Shown: piece after piece, positions 8,157 through 16,847 of the stretch
Numbering within the stretch: position 1 is the first letter of the stretch
How the letters are laid out: every line of letters starts with the position of its first letter
DNA from: Sphingomonas sp. Leaf20
Lineage (GTDB): Bacteria; Pseudomonadota; Alphaproteobacteria; Sphingomonadales; Sphingomonadaceae
Direction: 5' to 3'
Assembly (NCBI RefSeq): GCF_001421535.1
Contig: NZ_LMKN01000001.1
Location: 1,524,267-1,588,266 of the forward strand
DNA: 64,000 nucleotides
Notes under the pieces: model-generated
Seen by the model: the letters and a program-made list of their open reading frames with translations, nothing else
Told to the model about the DNA's origin: nothing
Databases searched by the model: none
Position numbers and translations under genes: made by a program

Positions 8157-9615
8157 CATACCCTTTGCGTTCGTCGAGTCGGTCGCGGGCGGGGTCAGAC
8201 TGAAGAGCGTCGATCGCGAGGCGGCGCGCGCCGGGCTTCACCCCGGACTTGCGCTTGCCGATGCACGCGCACGCATCCCCGAACTCGAGGTCTATGATCA
8301 TGACCCGCATGCCGATCACGAATGGCTCGAGCGGCTGGCGGATGGCTGCCAGCGTTACACGCCCTCGGTTGCCCTCGACGAACCCGACGGGCTGATCCTC
8401 GACATCGCCGGCTGCGTGCATGAATTCGAGGGCGAGCGCCGGCTTGCCGCCGATCTCGAGGACCGGCTGGCGCGCCGCGGTCTGCTGGTGCGCCATGCGT
8501 TCGGCGATACGCCCGATACCGCGCGCGCGCTCGCCCGTTATGCCGGTGCGCCCGCCCCCGATGAGCGGCGCGCGGTCAAACGCCTGCCGGTTGCAGCGCT
8601 GGGTCTCGACGAGGATGCGACGGCCGCCTTGTCGCGCGCGGGATTGAAGACCGTCGGCGATGTCATGGCGCGCCCGCTCGGGGTGATCGCCGCGCGGTTC
8701 GGCGAGGCGGCGGTCATGATGATCCGCCGTCTCGACGGCAGCGTGAAGGGGCCGATCGTTCCGCGCCGGACGGTCCCCGCGATTGGCACGGAGCGGCGCT
8801 TCGCCGAACCGATCGCACGCACCGACTATGCCCTGGAGGTACTGGCCGAACTGGCCGGCGAAGCCGCCGTGCAGCTGACCGAGCGGCACGAAGGCGGCCG
8901 GCGCTGGGAGGCACGGCTGTTTCGCGCCGACGGGCTCGTCCAGCGGTTGCGGGTCGAGACCGGCCAGCCGACGCGCGACGTCGCGCTGTTGATGCGGCTG
9001 TTCCGCGAACGGATCGACAGCCTCGCCGACCCGCTCGATCCGGGGTTCGGCTATGACCTGATCCGGCTCGACGTCGCGCTTGCCGAGCGGCTCGATGCGT
9101 CGCAGCTAAAGCTTGAGGGCGGACAGAAGGGCGCCGCGCAGGACGATGGCGTCGCCGCGCTCGTCGATCAGCTCGGCACGCGGCTCGGCCGCGCGAAGGT
9201 GCGCCGGTTCGCGGCGCGCGACAGCCATATCCCCGAACAGGCCGAGCTGATGCTGCCCGCCGCCGAGACCGCCGCGGTCAGCGCACGCCCCGCGGTCTGG
9301 ACCACGCCCGAATCGGGTGAGCCGCCGCTTCGCCCGATCTATCTGTTCGACCCGCCCCAGCCGATCGAATCGATGATGGCGGAGGTTCCCGATGGCCCGC
9401 CGCACCGCTTTCGCTGGCGCCGCACCGTGCATGACGTCGCGCATAGCGAGGGGCCGGAGCGGATCGCGGGCGAATGGTGGCGGCGCGATGATATCCCGAC
9501 GCGCGATTATTACAGGATCGAGGACCGCCGCGGCCGGCGCTTCTGGATCTTCCGCCACGGCCTGTATTCCGAGGTGGAGACGCCGCGCTGGTATCTCCAC
9601 GGCGTGTTCGCGTGA
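8035..9615 (+). CDS. imuB: ImuB, Y-family polymerase-like protein lacking the catalytic acid pair
   Basis: A 526-residue Y-family polymerase homologue that bridges DnaE2 to the sliding clamp. The N-terminus (RRYLALVFPWLSIERL) is typical of ImuB. Where active Y-family enzymes have an SIDE-type motif, this protein reads YTPSVALDEPDG, so it lacks the paired acidic residues and is probably not a polymerase itself. A thumb/little-finger region follows, and QAELMLP near residue 400 could be a clamp-binding motif (tentative). The ATG at 8035 puts RRYLALVFPWL near the N-terminus as in homologues. Its stop overlaps the GTG of dnaE2. Confidence 0.9.
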   Translation: MAKAQGPKSTIPRRYLALVFPWLSIERLRTMRPHLFVGRGDIPFAFVESVAGGVRLKSVDREAARAGLHPGLALADARARIPELEVYDHDPHADHEWLERLADGCQRYTPSVALDEPDGLILDIAGCVHEFEGERRLAADLEDRLARRGLLVRHAFGDTPDTARALARYAGAPAPDERRAVKRLPVAALGLDEDATAALSRAGLKTVGDVMARPLGVIAARFGEAAVMMIRRLDGSVKGPIVPRRTVPAIGTERRFAEPIARTDYALEVLAELAGEAAVQLTERHEGGRRWEARLFRADGLVQRLRVETGQPTRDVALLMRLFRERIDSLADPLDPGFGYDLIRLDVALAERLDASQLKLEGGQKGAAQDDGVAALVDQLGTRLGRAKVRRFAARDSHIPEQAELMLPAAETAAVSARPAVWTTPESGEPPLRPIYLFDPPQPIESMMAEVPDGPPHRFRWRRTVHDVAHSEGPERIAGEWWRRDDIPTRDYYRIEDRRGRRFWIFRHGLYSEVETPRWYLHGVFA

Positions 9616-12600
9616 CCGCTTTCGCCGAGCTCGTCGCGGCGACCAATTTCTCGTTCCTCGACGGGGCAAGCGACGCGGGGACGATGGTCGGCCGCGCGGT
9701 CGAGCTGGGGCTCGGCGGGATCGGCATCGCCGACCGCAACACGGTCGCGGGCGTGGTCCGCGCGCACCAGGCACTGAAGAAGGCGGAGGCTGCGCTGCTC
9801 GGCATGACGCTGCCGCCGGTCGATTTCCGGCTGCTGGTCGGCGCGCGGCTGGTGTTCGAGGACGGCACGCCCGACATTATCGCCTATCCCGCGACGCGGC
9901 GCGGCTGGGGACGGCTGACGCGGCTACTGACGGTCGGCAACCGGCGCGCGGAAAAGGGCGGCTGTATCCTCGGGCTCGGCGACCTGATCGCGCATCATGC
10001 CGAGATGATGCTGGTGGTGATGCCCGAGAGCAGCGCGCGCGGCGCGACGCCCGTGTCGCCGCCGCCCGAGGGCGATGCGCTGCCCGAACGCCGCGAGCGC
10101 GACCTGCCGAGCGTCCTGCGCGCGGTGAAGCGACTCGGCACGGACTGCGTCTGGCTCGGCGTGACGATGCCGCGCGGTGGGCGCGACCGGCGGCGGCTGG
10201 CGCGGCTGGCCGGGATCGCCGATGCGGCGGGGGTACCGATCCTCGCCACGACCGACGCGCTCTATGCCTATCCCGACGACCGCGACCTGCACGACATCGT
10301 CACCTGCATCCGCGAGGGGACGAGCATCCACAAGGCCGGGCGGCTGCTCGCCGCCAATGGCGAACGCCATCTGAAGCCCGAGAGTGAGATCGCCCGGCTG
10401 TTCCGCGATCGCCCCGACGCGGTCGCCGAGAGCGCACGGCTGCTGTCACGGATCGCCTTCACGCTCGACGACCTCAAATACGAATATCCGCACGAGCCGA
10501 TTCCGGCCGGGTGGGACGCGCATGACTGGCTCGAACATCTGGTCTGGCAGATCGCGCTGGAGCGCTACGACTACCGCGTCCCCGAAAAGATGCTCGCGCT
10601 GCTTCACGAGGAGTTCACGCTGATCCGCCAGCGCAACTATGCCTATTACTTCCTCACCGTGTCCGACATCGTCCGGTTCGCGCGCGCGCAGGATCCGCCG
10701 ATATTGTGCCAGGGGCGCGGCTCGGCGGCCAATTCGGTGGTGTGCTATCTGCTCGGCGTCACCTCGGTCGATCCGATGAAATACGACCTGCTGTTCTCGC
10801 GCTTCATCTCGAGCGAGCGCGACGAGCCCCCCGATATCGACGTGGATTTCGAGCATGAGCGGCGCGAGGAGGTGATGCAGTATATCTATCGCCGCTATGG
10901 TCGCGACCGTGCCGCGATCGCCGCGACCGTCATCCATTATCGCCCCAAGAGCACGGTACGCGAGGTCGGCAAGGCGCTGGGCCTGACCGAGGACGTGACG
11001 CAGCGGCTGACGAGCACCGTGTGGGGCAGTTTTTCGAGCCGGTTCGACGAACGTCGCTTTACCGAGACCGGTTTCGATCCCGACAATCCCGAGATTGCGC
11101 GGCTGCGCATGATGGTCGACCGGCTGCTCGAATTCCCGCGGCATCTGTCGCAGCATGTCGGCGGGTTCGTGCTGACGCAGGGGCGGCTAGACGAGATGGT
11201 GCCGATCCACAATGGCGCGATGGCGGACCGCACCTTTATCGAATGGGACAAGGACGATATCGACGCGCTCGGCCTGATGAAGGTCGACATCCTCGCGCTC
11301 GGCATGCTGACGTGCATCCGCAAGAGCTTCGACCTGATGCGCGAGCACGGGCTCGGCGACCATCTGCTCGACACGATCGCGGTGGCGGAGGACGACCGCG
11401 TCTATGACATGCTGTGCAAGGGCGACAGCATCGGCGTGTTCCAGGTCGAGAGCCGCGCGCAGATCAACATGCTGCCGCGGCTGCGCCCGCGCCAGCTCTA
11501 CGACCTGGTCGTGCAGGTCGCGATCGTCCGGCCCGGGCCGATCGAGGGCGACATGGTCCACCCCTATCTGCGGCGTCGCAGCGGCAAGGAAAAGGTCGAG
11601 TTTCCCGCGCCCGATCCACGCTTCGGCCCTCCCGACGAGCTGCAACAGCTGCTGCGCTTCACCTACGGCGTGCCGCTGTTCCAGGAACAGGCGATGAAGC
11701 TCGCGATCGTCGCGGCGGGGTTCACGCCGAACGAGGCGAACCAGTTGCGCAAGTCGATGGCGACGTTCCGCAAGGTCGGCGGCATGGACAATTTCCACAC
11801 CAAGCTGATCGGCGGGATGGTCCGCCGCGGCTATCAGGCGGAGTTCGCCGAACGCTGTTTCAAGCAGATCGAGGGGTTCGGATCCTACGGCTTTCCCGAA
11901 AGCCATGCGCTGTCGTTCGCGCGGCTGGTCTATGTGTCGTCGTGGATCAAGTGCTTCCACCCCGCGGTGTTCACCTGCGCGCTGCTGAATGCGCAGCCAA
12001 TGGGATTCTATGCTCCCGCGCAGCTGGTCCGCGATGCGGTCGAGCACGGCGTGCGGGTGCTGCCCGTCGACGTGAATGCGAGCGGGTGGGACAACAGCCT
12101 CGAATCGGCGATGGTGTTGCGGCTCGGCTTCCGGCAGGTCGACGGGTTCCGTGCCGAATGGGCGGTCGAGATCGCGCGGGTCCGGACCACGCCGTTCGCC
12201 GGGATCGAGGATCTCGCCCGGCGTGCCAGCCTGCCGCAGCGCGCGATGAACCTGCTCGCGGATGCCGATGCGTTCCGCTCGCTCGCCAAGGACCGGCGCG
12301 AGGCCTTGTGGGACGTGCGCCGTACGCCGCCCAAGCAGCTCGCGCTGTTCGCTGCCGCCGATGCGCCCGAACTCGGCGTGGAGCCCGACGCGCATCTGCC
12401 GGCGATGCCGTTGTCCGAACAGGTCGCGGCGGATTACCAGACGACTCGGCTGTCGTTGAAGGCGCACCCGATGGCGTTCCTGCGCTACCGCTTCGCCGCC
12501 GAGGGGATCTTGTCGAGCGCACAGGCCAACGCCACGAAGGACGGCCGCCGCGCAAAGGTCGCCGGCATCGTCCTCGTCCGCCAGCGGCCGGGGAAGGGCA

Positions 12601-12953
12601 ATGCGATCTTCGTCACGATCGAGGACGAGACCGGGGTCACCAACGGCCTGATGTGGGCGCGCGATTTCGAGGCAAACCGACGCGCGGTGATGGCCTCGCG
12701 GCTGATGGTGCTCGAAGGCGTGATCCAGCGCAGCGAGGAAGGCGTCACGCATCTGATGACCGCGCGCGTGCAGGATCGCAGCGACATGCTGCGGTTGTTG
12801 TCCGAGGATCATGCGGTGGAGCCGCCGCTCGCCCGTGTCGACGAGGTGATCCGCCCGGTCGCGACGCGGAGTCCGGACGCGCGCGCGCACCACCCGCGCG
12901 CGACACACCCTCGCGACGTCCGTATCCTGCCCAAGTCTCGCGACTTTCATTGA
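9612..12953 (+). CDS. dnaE2: Error-prone DNA polymerase III alpha-like subunit DnaE2
   Basis: A 1113-residue C-family polymerase, the catalytic member of the SOS mutasome. The N-terminal PHP domain (FAELVAATNFSFLDGAS) has lost the usual His-rich metal motif, as in other DnaE2 proteins. The palm carries QGRGSAANSVVCY and PDIDVDFEHERREEV with the catalytic aspartates, and RPGPIEGDMVHPYL follows. A C-terminal OB-fold region (KVAGIVLVRQRPG) ends near residue 1090. Translation starts at a GTG that overlaps the imuB stop (GTGA). Expression is expected to be DNA-damage-induced through the LexA site upstream of imuA. Confidence 0.96.
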   Translation: MTAFAELVAATNFSFLDGASDAGTMVGRAVELGLGGIGIADRNTVAGVVRAHQALKKAEAALLGMTLPPVDFRLLVGARLVFEDGTPDIIAYPATRRGWGRLTRLLTVGNRRAEKGGCILGLGDLIAHHAEMMLVVMPESSARGATPVSPPPEGDALPERRERDLPSVLRAVKRLGTDCVWLGVTMPRGGRDRRRLARLAGIADAAGVPILATTDALYAYPDDRDLHDIVTCIREGTSIHKAGRLLAANGERHLKPESEIARLFRDRPDAVAESARLLSRIAFTLDDLKYEYPHEPIPAGWDAHDWLEHLVWQIALERYDYRVPEKMLALLHEEFTLIRQRNYAYYFLTVSDIVRFARAQDPPILCQGRGSAANSVVCYLLGVTSVDPMKYDLLFSRFISSERDEPPDIDVDFEHERREEVMQYIYRRYGRDRAAIAATVIHYRPKSTVREVGKALGLTEDVTQRLTSTVWGSFSSRFDERRFTETGFDPDNPEIARLRMMVDRLLEFPRHLSQHVGGFVLTQGRLDEMVPIHNGAMADRTFIEWDKDDIDALGLMKVDILALGMLTCIRKSFDLMREHGLGDHLLDTIAVAEDDRVYDMLCKGDSIGVFQVESRAQINMLPRLRPRQLYDLVVQVAIVRPGPIEGDMVHPYLRRRSGKEKVEFPAPDPRFGPPDELQQLLRFTYGVPLFQEQAMKLAIVAAGFTPNEANQLRKSMATFRKVGGMDNFHTKLIGGMVRRGYQAEFAERCFKQIEGFGSYGFPESHALSFARLVYVSSWIKCFHPAVFTCALLNAQPMGFYAPAQLVRDAVEHGVRVLPVDVNASGWDNSLESAMVLRLGFRQVDGFRAEWAVEIARVRTTPFAGIEDLARRASLPQRAMNLLADADAFRSLAKDRREALWDVRRTPPKQLALFAAADAPELGVEPDAHLPAMPLSEQVAADYQTTRLSLKAHPMAFLRYRFAAEGILSSAQANATKDGRRAKVAGIVLVRQRPGKGNAIFVTIEDETGVTNGLMWARDFEANRRAVMASRLMVLEGVIQRSEEGVTHLMTARVQDRSDMLRLLSEDHAVEPPLARVDEVIRPVATRSPDARAHHPRATHPRDVRILPKSRDFH

Positions 12954-12955
12954 AG

Positions 12956-13040
12956 CCGTCATCCCAGCGCAGGCTGGGATCCAGAGCCAAGCGCGGCGGG
13001 TTCTATGGCTCTGGATCCTGGGTCGAGCCCAGGATGACGG
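12956..13040. repeat. Sphingomonad REP-like inverted repeat, copy 1
   Basis: The element begins CCGTCATCC and ends GGATGACGG. Two nested hairpins lie inside: ATCCCAGC/GCTGGGAT on the left and ATCCTGGG/CCCAGGAT on the right, with GGATCCAGAGCCA facing TGGCTCTGGATCC. It sits right after dnaE2. Similar elements are at 38761, 41363, 44770 and 44962. Confidence 0.85.
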
Positions 13041-13138
13041 GTAGTAGGCGCGGTTTGTCGTACTTACCGATCCATCCTAGAGGTGGCATTCATCGCGAGC
13101 GCCCCCAAATAGCGGGCAGAACCACACGGGAGTTGAAC

Positions 13139-14050
13139 TTGGCCACGCTTGGAATGTCACCCGCCGAGAAGGACGCCGTCGAGTCGTTCCGTCGCGACGT
13201 CGTCGAACCGTCGATGACGAAGCTCGTGATCATCGATTTCTGGGCCGAATGGTGCGGGCCCTGCAAGGCGCTCGGCCCGACGCTCGAAAAGGTCGCGGCG
13301 GATTATGCCGACAAGGGCATCGTGCTGGCGAAGGTCGATACCGACAAGAACCAGTTCATCGCCGCGCAATTCCAGATCAAGTCGATCCCGACCGTCTACG
13401 CGATGTTCCAGGGCCAGCTGGTCGCGGACATGACCAGCGCGCGCACCGATTCGCAGCTCCGCGTCATCCTCGACCAGTTGCTCAAGCAATTGCCGATCGA
13501 ATCCGAGGCCAACGAGGCCGTCGCCGAGATCGAGCCGCTGATCGCGATGGGTGAAGAGGCGCTGGCGGACGGCGATGGCGAACGTGCGATCAGCATCTTC
13601 CGCCAGATCGCCGAGATGGCGCCCGATCATCCGCAGGTCCATGCCGGCTTCGTCCGCGCGCTGGTCGCGACGGGGCAGCTCGACGAGGCGACCGACTGGC
13701 TTGCGAACCTCGATCCGGCGATCGCGAAGGATCCCGCGATCCACCGCGCAAAGGCAGCCCTCGCGCTCGCGCAATCGGCGCCTGCGGTCGACGACCTGTC
13801 GCCGCTGATCGCCGCGGTTCAGGCCAATCCGGACGATCTGGCCGCGCGGTTCGCGCTCGCCAACGGCCAGATGGCGGCGAACGACCGCGATGCCGCGGCG
13901 GACACTTTCCTCGGCATCATCGCCGCCGAACGCGACTGGAACGAGGGCGCGGCGCGCGCACAGCTGCTCAAGCTGTTCGAAGTGGTCGGTCTCGAAGACC
14001 CCTGGGTCTCTGGACAGCGGCGCCGCCTGTCTGCGATCCTGTTCGGATGA
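13139..14050 (+). CDS. cnoX: Thioredoxin-TPR co-chaperone, CnoX/YbbN-like
   Basis: A 303-residue cytoplasmic protein with a thioredoxin domain (residues 1-115, FWAEWCGPCK active site with both cysteines) and a C-terminal helical TPR-like part that includes ERAISIFRQIAEMAPDHP. E. coli CnoX holds oxidised or unfolded clients and hands them to DnaK and GroEL; here that role is inferred from domain order. I chose the TTG at 13139 (MATLGMSPAEK) because GGGAG lies 6 bases upstream; an ATG at 13154 is the alternative. It is followed by a LON-domain gene with an ATGA overlap. Confidence 0.9.
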   Translation: MATLGMSPAEKDAVESFRRDVVEPSMTKLVIIDFWAEWCGPCKALGPTLEKVAADYADKGIVLAKVDTDKNQFIAAQFQIKSIPTVYAMFQGQLVADMTSARTDSQLRVILDQLLKQLPIESEANEAVAEIEPLIAMGEEALADGDGERAISIFRQIAEMAPDHPQVHAGFVRALVATGQLDEATDWLANLDPAIAKDPAIHRAKAALALAQSAPAVDDLSPLIAAVQANPDDLAARFALANGQMAANDRDAAADTFLGIIAAERDWNEGAARAQLLKLFEVVGLEDPWVSGQRRRLSAILFG

Positions 14051-14649
14051 CAACCCGGCTCTCCATCTTCCCGCTGCCCGGCGCATTGCTGTTTCCCGGG
14101 ATGCAGCTCCCGCTGCACCTGTTCGAGCCGCGCTACCGGGCGATGATCAGCGATGCGATGGCGCGCGACCGCCGGATCGGCATGATCCAGCCGCGCGGCG
14201 ACGATGGAGAGCTGTACCAGATCGGCTGTGTCGGCAAGATCGCCGAGGTCGAGGCGCTCGAGGATGGCCGCTACAACGTCATCCTCGAGGGCGTGGCGCT
14301 GTTCCGCATCGTCCGCGAGCTCGATGTCAGCACCGCCTTCCGACAGGTCGAGGCGGAATTGTTGCCGATTCTCGAGGACGACGCGCTGTCGCTCGGTCGA
14401 CGCTCGTCGCTCGAACTCGAATCGCGCCGCTTCGCCGAGGTTCAGGGCTATGCGGTCGACTGGGACGCGGTCGCGCGGCTCGACGACGAGAGCCTGGTCA
14501 ACGGCATCGCGCAGATCGCACCGTTCGATTCCGCGGCGAAACAGGCGCTGCTCGAGGCGCCCGACATCGAGACACGCGCCGAGCTGATCATCCAGCTGAT
14601 GCAGTTCTTCGGGCGGCATGACGGCGACGAATCGGTCACGCTGCAATGA
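14047..14649 (+). CDS. LON N-terminal (substrate-binding) domain protein
   Basis: A 200-residue stand-alone LON_substr_bdg protein without ATPase or protease domains. The N-terminus ([30 protein letters not shown]) is diagnostic: proline-rich strands followed by FEPRYR. Such proteins are widespread in alphaproteobacteria, and their exact role is unknown. The gene is coupled by ATGA to the CnoX-like gene upstream and to the Trm112-like gene downstream, which hints at a proteostasis unit. Confidence 0.9.
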   Translation: MTTRLSIFPLPGALLFPGMQLPLHLFEPRYRAMISDAMARDRRIGMIQPRGDDGELYQIGCVGKIAEVEALEDGRYNVILEGVALFRIVRELDVSTAFRQVEAELLPILEDDALSLGRRSSLELESRRFAEVQGYAVDWDAVARLDDESLVNGIAQIAPFDSAAKQALLEAPDIETRAELIIQLMQFFGRHDGDESVTLQ

Positions 14650-14834
14650 GCGCGCTCGATCCCTGGCTGCTCGAGCGGCTCGTCTGCCCGGCGACGCGCA
14701 CGCCGCTGCGCTATGACGAGGCCGCGCAGGAACTGATCTCCGACGCGGCCGGCCTCGCCTATCCGATCCGCGACGGCATCCCCGTCATGCTCGTCGAAGA
14801 GGCACGGCGGATCGAAGGCCCCGTCGCCGGCTGA
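14646..14834 (+). CDS. Trm112-like zinc-ribbon-type small protein (YcaR family)
   Basis: A 62-residue protein with the Trm112/YcaR layout: [32 protein letters not shown]. Only one cysteine of the usual pair remains in the first knuckle (CPAT instead of CPxC), so zinc binding is doubtful. Family members are small methyltransferase partners or of unknown function. It overlaps both neighbours by one to four bases, placing it firmly in the cnoX-LON-Trm112-yjdF run. Confidence 0.88.
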   Translation: MSALDPWLLERLVCPATRTPLRYDEAAQELISDAAGLAYPIRDGIPVMLVEEARRIEGPVAG

Positions 14835-15463
14835 TGCCAAAGGCCGACCGCCGCCTGGTAGCGCTCGGCATGGTCTGGGCGATTGGGCTGCTGGCGTCGG
14901 GCTGGTCGCCGTTCGACCGGGCGACGTGGTGGATGGAGGTGGCGCCGGTGCTGATCGCGTTCCCGCTGCTCGTCGCGACACGACGGCGGTTCGCGTTCAC
15001 CGATCTCGCGCTCGTGCTGATCGGGCTGCACGGTCTCGTGCTGATGCTGGGCGGTGCCTACACCTATGCGCGCGTGCCGATCGGCTTTGTCGTCCAGGAC
15101 TGGCTGCACCTCGCACGCAATCCCTATGACCGGTTCGGGCATCTGATGCAGGGGTTCGTCCCCGCAATCGTGTTGCGCGAGCTGCTGATCCGCGGCGGCG
15201 GCATCGCGCACCGGCTGCTCGCGCCCGCGGTGCTCGGCTTCTGCCTGGCGATCAGCGCGCTCTATGAACTGCTCGAGTTCGGCGCGGCGATGGCGCTCGG
15301 CCAGGGAGCAGACGCGTTTCTCGGCACGCAGGGCGATCCGTGGGATACGCAGTGGGACATGCTGATATGCCTGACCGGCGCGTCGCTCGCGCTGCTAACG
15401 CTGTCCCGCCCGCACGACCGGCAGATCGCGCGGGCGGAAGAGGATCAGATCGGCAGGCCCTGA
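14834..15463 (+). CDS. YjdF-like DUF2238 integral membrane protein
   Basis: A 209-residue protein with five or six predicted membrane helices and the family landmarks RNPYDRFGHLMQGF and ISALYELLEF, then GDPWDTQWDML before the last helix. DUF2238 proteins are inner-membrane proteins of unknown function. It is the last gene of the overlapping run (TGATG junction with the Trm112-like gene), and its 3' end overlaps the convergent ubiH by 19 bases. Confidence 0.88.
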   Translation: MPKADRRLVALGMVWAIGLLASGWSPFDRATWWMEVAPVLIAFPLLVATRRRFAFTDLALVLIGLHGLVLMLGGAYTYARVPIGFVVQDWLHLARNPYDRFGHLMQGFVPAIVLRELLIRGGGIAHRLLAPAVLGFCLAISALYELLEFGAAMALGQGADAFLGTQGDPWDTQWDMLICLTGASLALLTLSRPHDRQIARAEEDQIGRP

Positions 15464-16659
15464 AGCAGCTTGGGCAGGTCGCCGCTCTCGCCGCGCGCCT
15501 CGGCCATGAAGCGATCCTTCAGCGGCGCGATCGCGTCGACCGCGCTGATCCCGAACCGCCGCACCGCACTCGCCGTCTTGCCGGGAATGCCGAACAGCCG
15601 GGTCAGCGTATCGGTCGCTGCCGCGGTCATGAACGTGTCGAGCCCGCGCCAGCGCTGATAACGTGCGAGCAACGCCGCATCGCCGAGGTCGAGCCCGAGC
15701 CGCTTGCCCTCGACCAGCACCTCGGCCAGCGTCGCGACGTCGCGGAACCCCAGGTTGAGCCCCTGCCCCGCGATCGGGTGGATGCCGTGCGCGGCATCGC
15801 CGACCAGCGCGAGCCGCGTGTCGGTGATCCGCGCCGCATGCTGGAACCCCAGCGGATAGGACGATCGCGGCGTCAGGTTGGACAGTTCGCCAAGGAACCC
15901 GCCCATCCGCTTGGTCGCCTCCGCGAGGAACGCGCGCTCGCCGAGCTTCAGCATCCCCGCGGCGTTCTTGCTCTCGACCGTCCACACGATCGCGGACCGA
16001 TGCCCCGCATCGTCGTCGGGCAGCGGGAGCAGCGCGAACGGGCCGCTCGCATAGAAGATCTCGTAGGCGATGTTCTCGTGCGAACGCTCGTGGTGGAAGG
16101 CGGCGATGATCGCGGTGTGGTCATAGGACCAGTGCGCCATCGTGATTCCCGCCGCCTCGCGTGTCGGCGACTTGCGCCCTTCCGCCGCGACCAGCAGCGG
16201 TGCGCGGATCACGTCGCCCGAATCGAGCGTCATCGTGACCCCCGCCGCACCGCGATCGACCGAGACCGCCCGCGTCTGCATCCGCAGGTCGACATGCTCG
16301 GCAGCGGTCGCCGCGTCGAACAGCGTGCGGCGGATCAGCTTGTTCTCGTACATCGTGCCGAGCGCCCCGTCGCTCGCGTCGGGGATGAAGTCGAGCTTGC
16401 CGGGTTCGAGCCCGTCGCTCACGCGGATCTGGCGAATCGCACAACCGCGTCCCGCCAGCGTCGCGCCGACGCCGATCGCATCGAGCATCCGGTGGCTCGC
16501 GCTCGCGACCGCGGAGGCGCGACCGTCGAAACCGGGCGCCAGCGTGACCGCCGGGTCGGCCGGGTCGATCACGATCGACGACACCCCGTGCACGTCGAGC
16601 GCCACCGCGAGCGCCGCGCCGACCAGCCCGCCACCGAGAATGAGTACATCTGTGTCCAT
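15445..16659 (-). CDS. ubiH: UbiH/Coq6-family FAD-dependent hydroxylase
   Basis: A 404-residue flavoprotein monooxygenase of ubiquinone synthesis. It has the N-terminal FAD-binding GGGLVGAALA, the central DG-type segment (LLVAAEGRKSPTRE) and the second FAD motif GDAAHGIHPIAGQGLNLGFRD. Family members hydroxylate the octaprenyl- or decaprenyl-phenol ring at different positions, so the exact ring position cannot be told from sequence; UbiH, UbiF, UbiL and UbiM are alternatives. A polyprenyl diphosphate synthase for the quinone tail lies at 52 kb. Confidence 0.88.
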   Translation of the reverse strand: MDTDVLILGGGLVGAALAVALDVHGVSSIVIDPADPAVTLAPGFDGRASAVASASHRMLDAIGVGATLAGRGCAIRQIRVSDGLEPGKLDFIPDASDGALGTMYENKLIRRTLFDAATAAEHVDLRMQTRAVSVDRGAAGVTMTLDSGDVIRAPLLVAAEGRKSPTREAAGITMAHWSYDHTAIIAAFHHERSHENIAYEIFYASGPFALLPLPDDDAGHRSAIVWTVESKNAAGMLKLGERAFLAEATKRMGGFLGELSNLTPRSSYPLGFQHAARITDTRLALVGDAAHGIHPIAGQGLNLGFRDVATLAEVLVEGKRLGLDLGDAALLARYQRWRGLDTFMTAAATDTLTRLFGIPGKTASAVRRFGISAVDAIAPLKDRFMAEARGESGDLPKLLQGLPI

Positions 16660-16847
16660 GACCCCGCTCTATCCCGCCAGCCGGTCGCTGCCAACGCCGA
16701 TCGGGTGGGGCGATAACCCCGATTGTCTTCGTCAGTGCCCCATGCCGTACCGATGGACGAAACCGGCGGTCCGTCGCGCTCGCCTTGACGTCGGACCCGG
16801 GCGGCGCGATGAAAAGTCGGGTATCGGACATTGAAGGATTACGGGTC

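Noticed and set aside
12959..13040. Intrinsic terminator of dnaE2
   Set aside because: The palindrome is a dispersed repeat found at other sites and lacks a T-run; termination there is possible but not shown.
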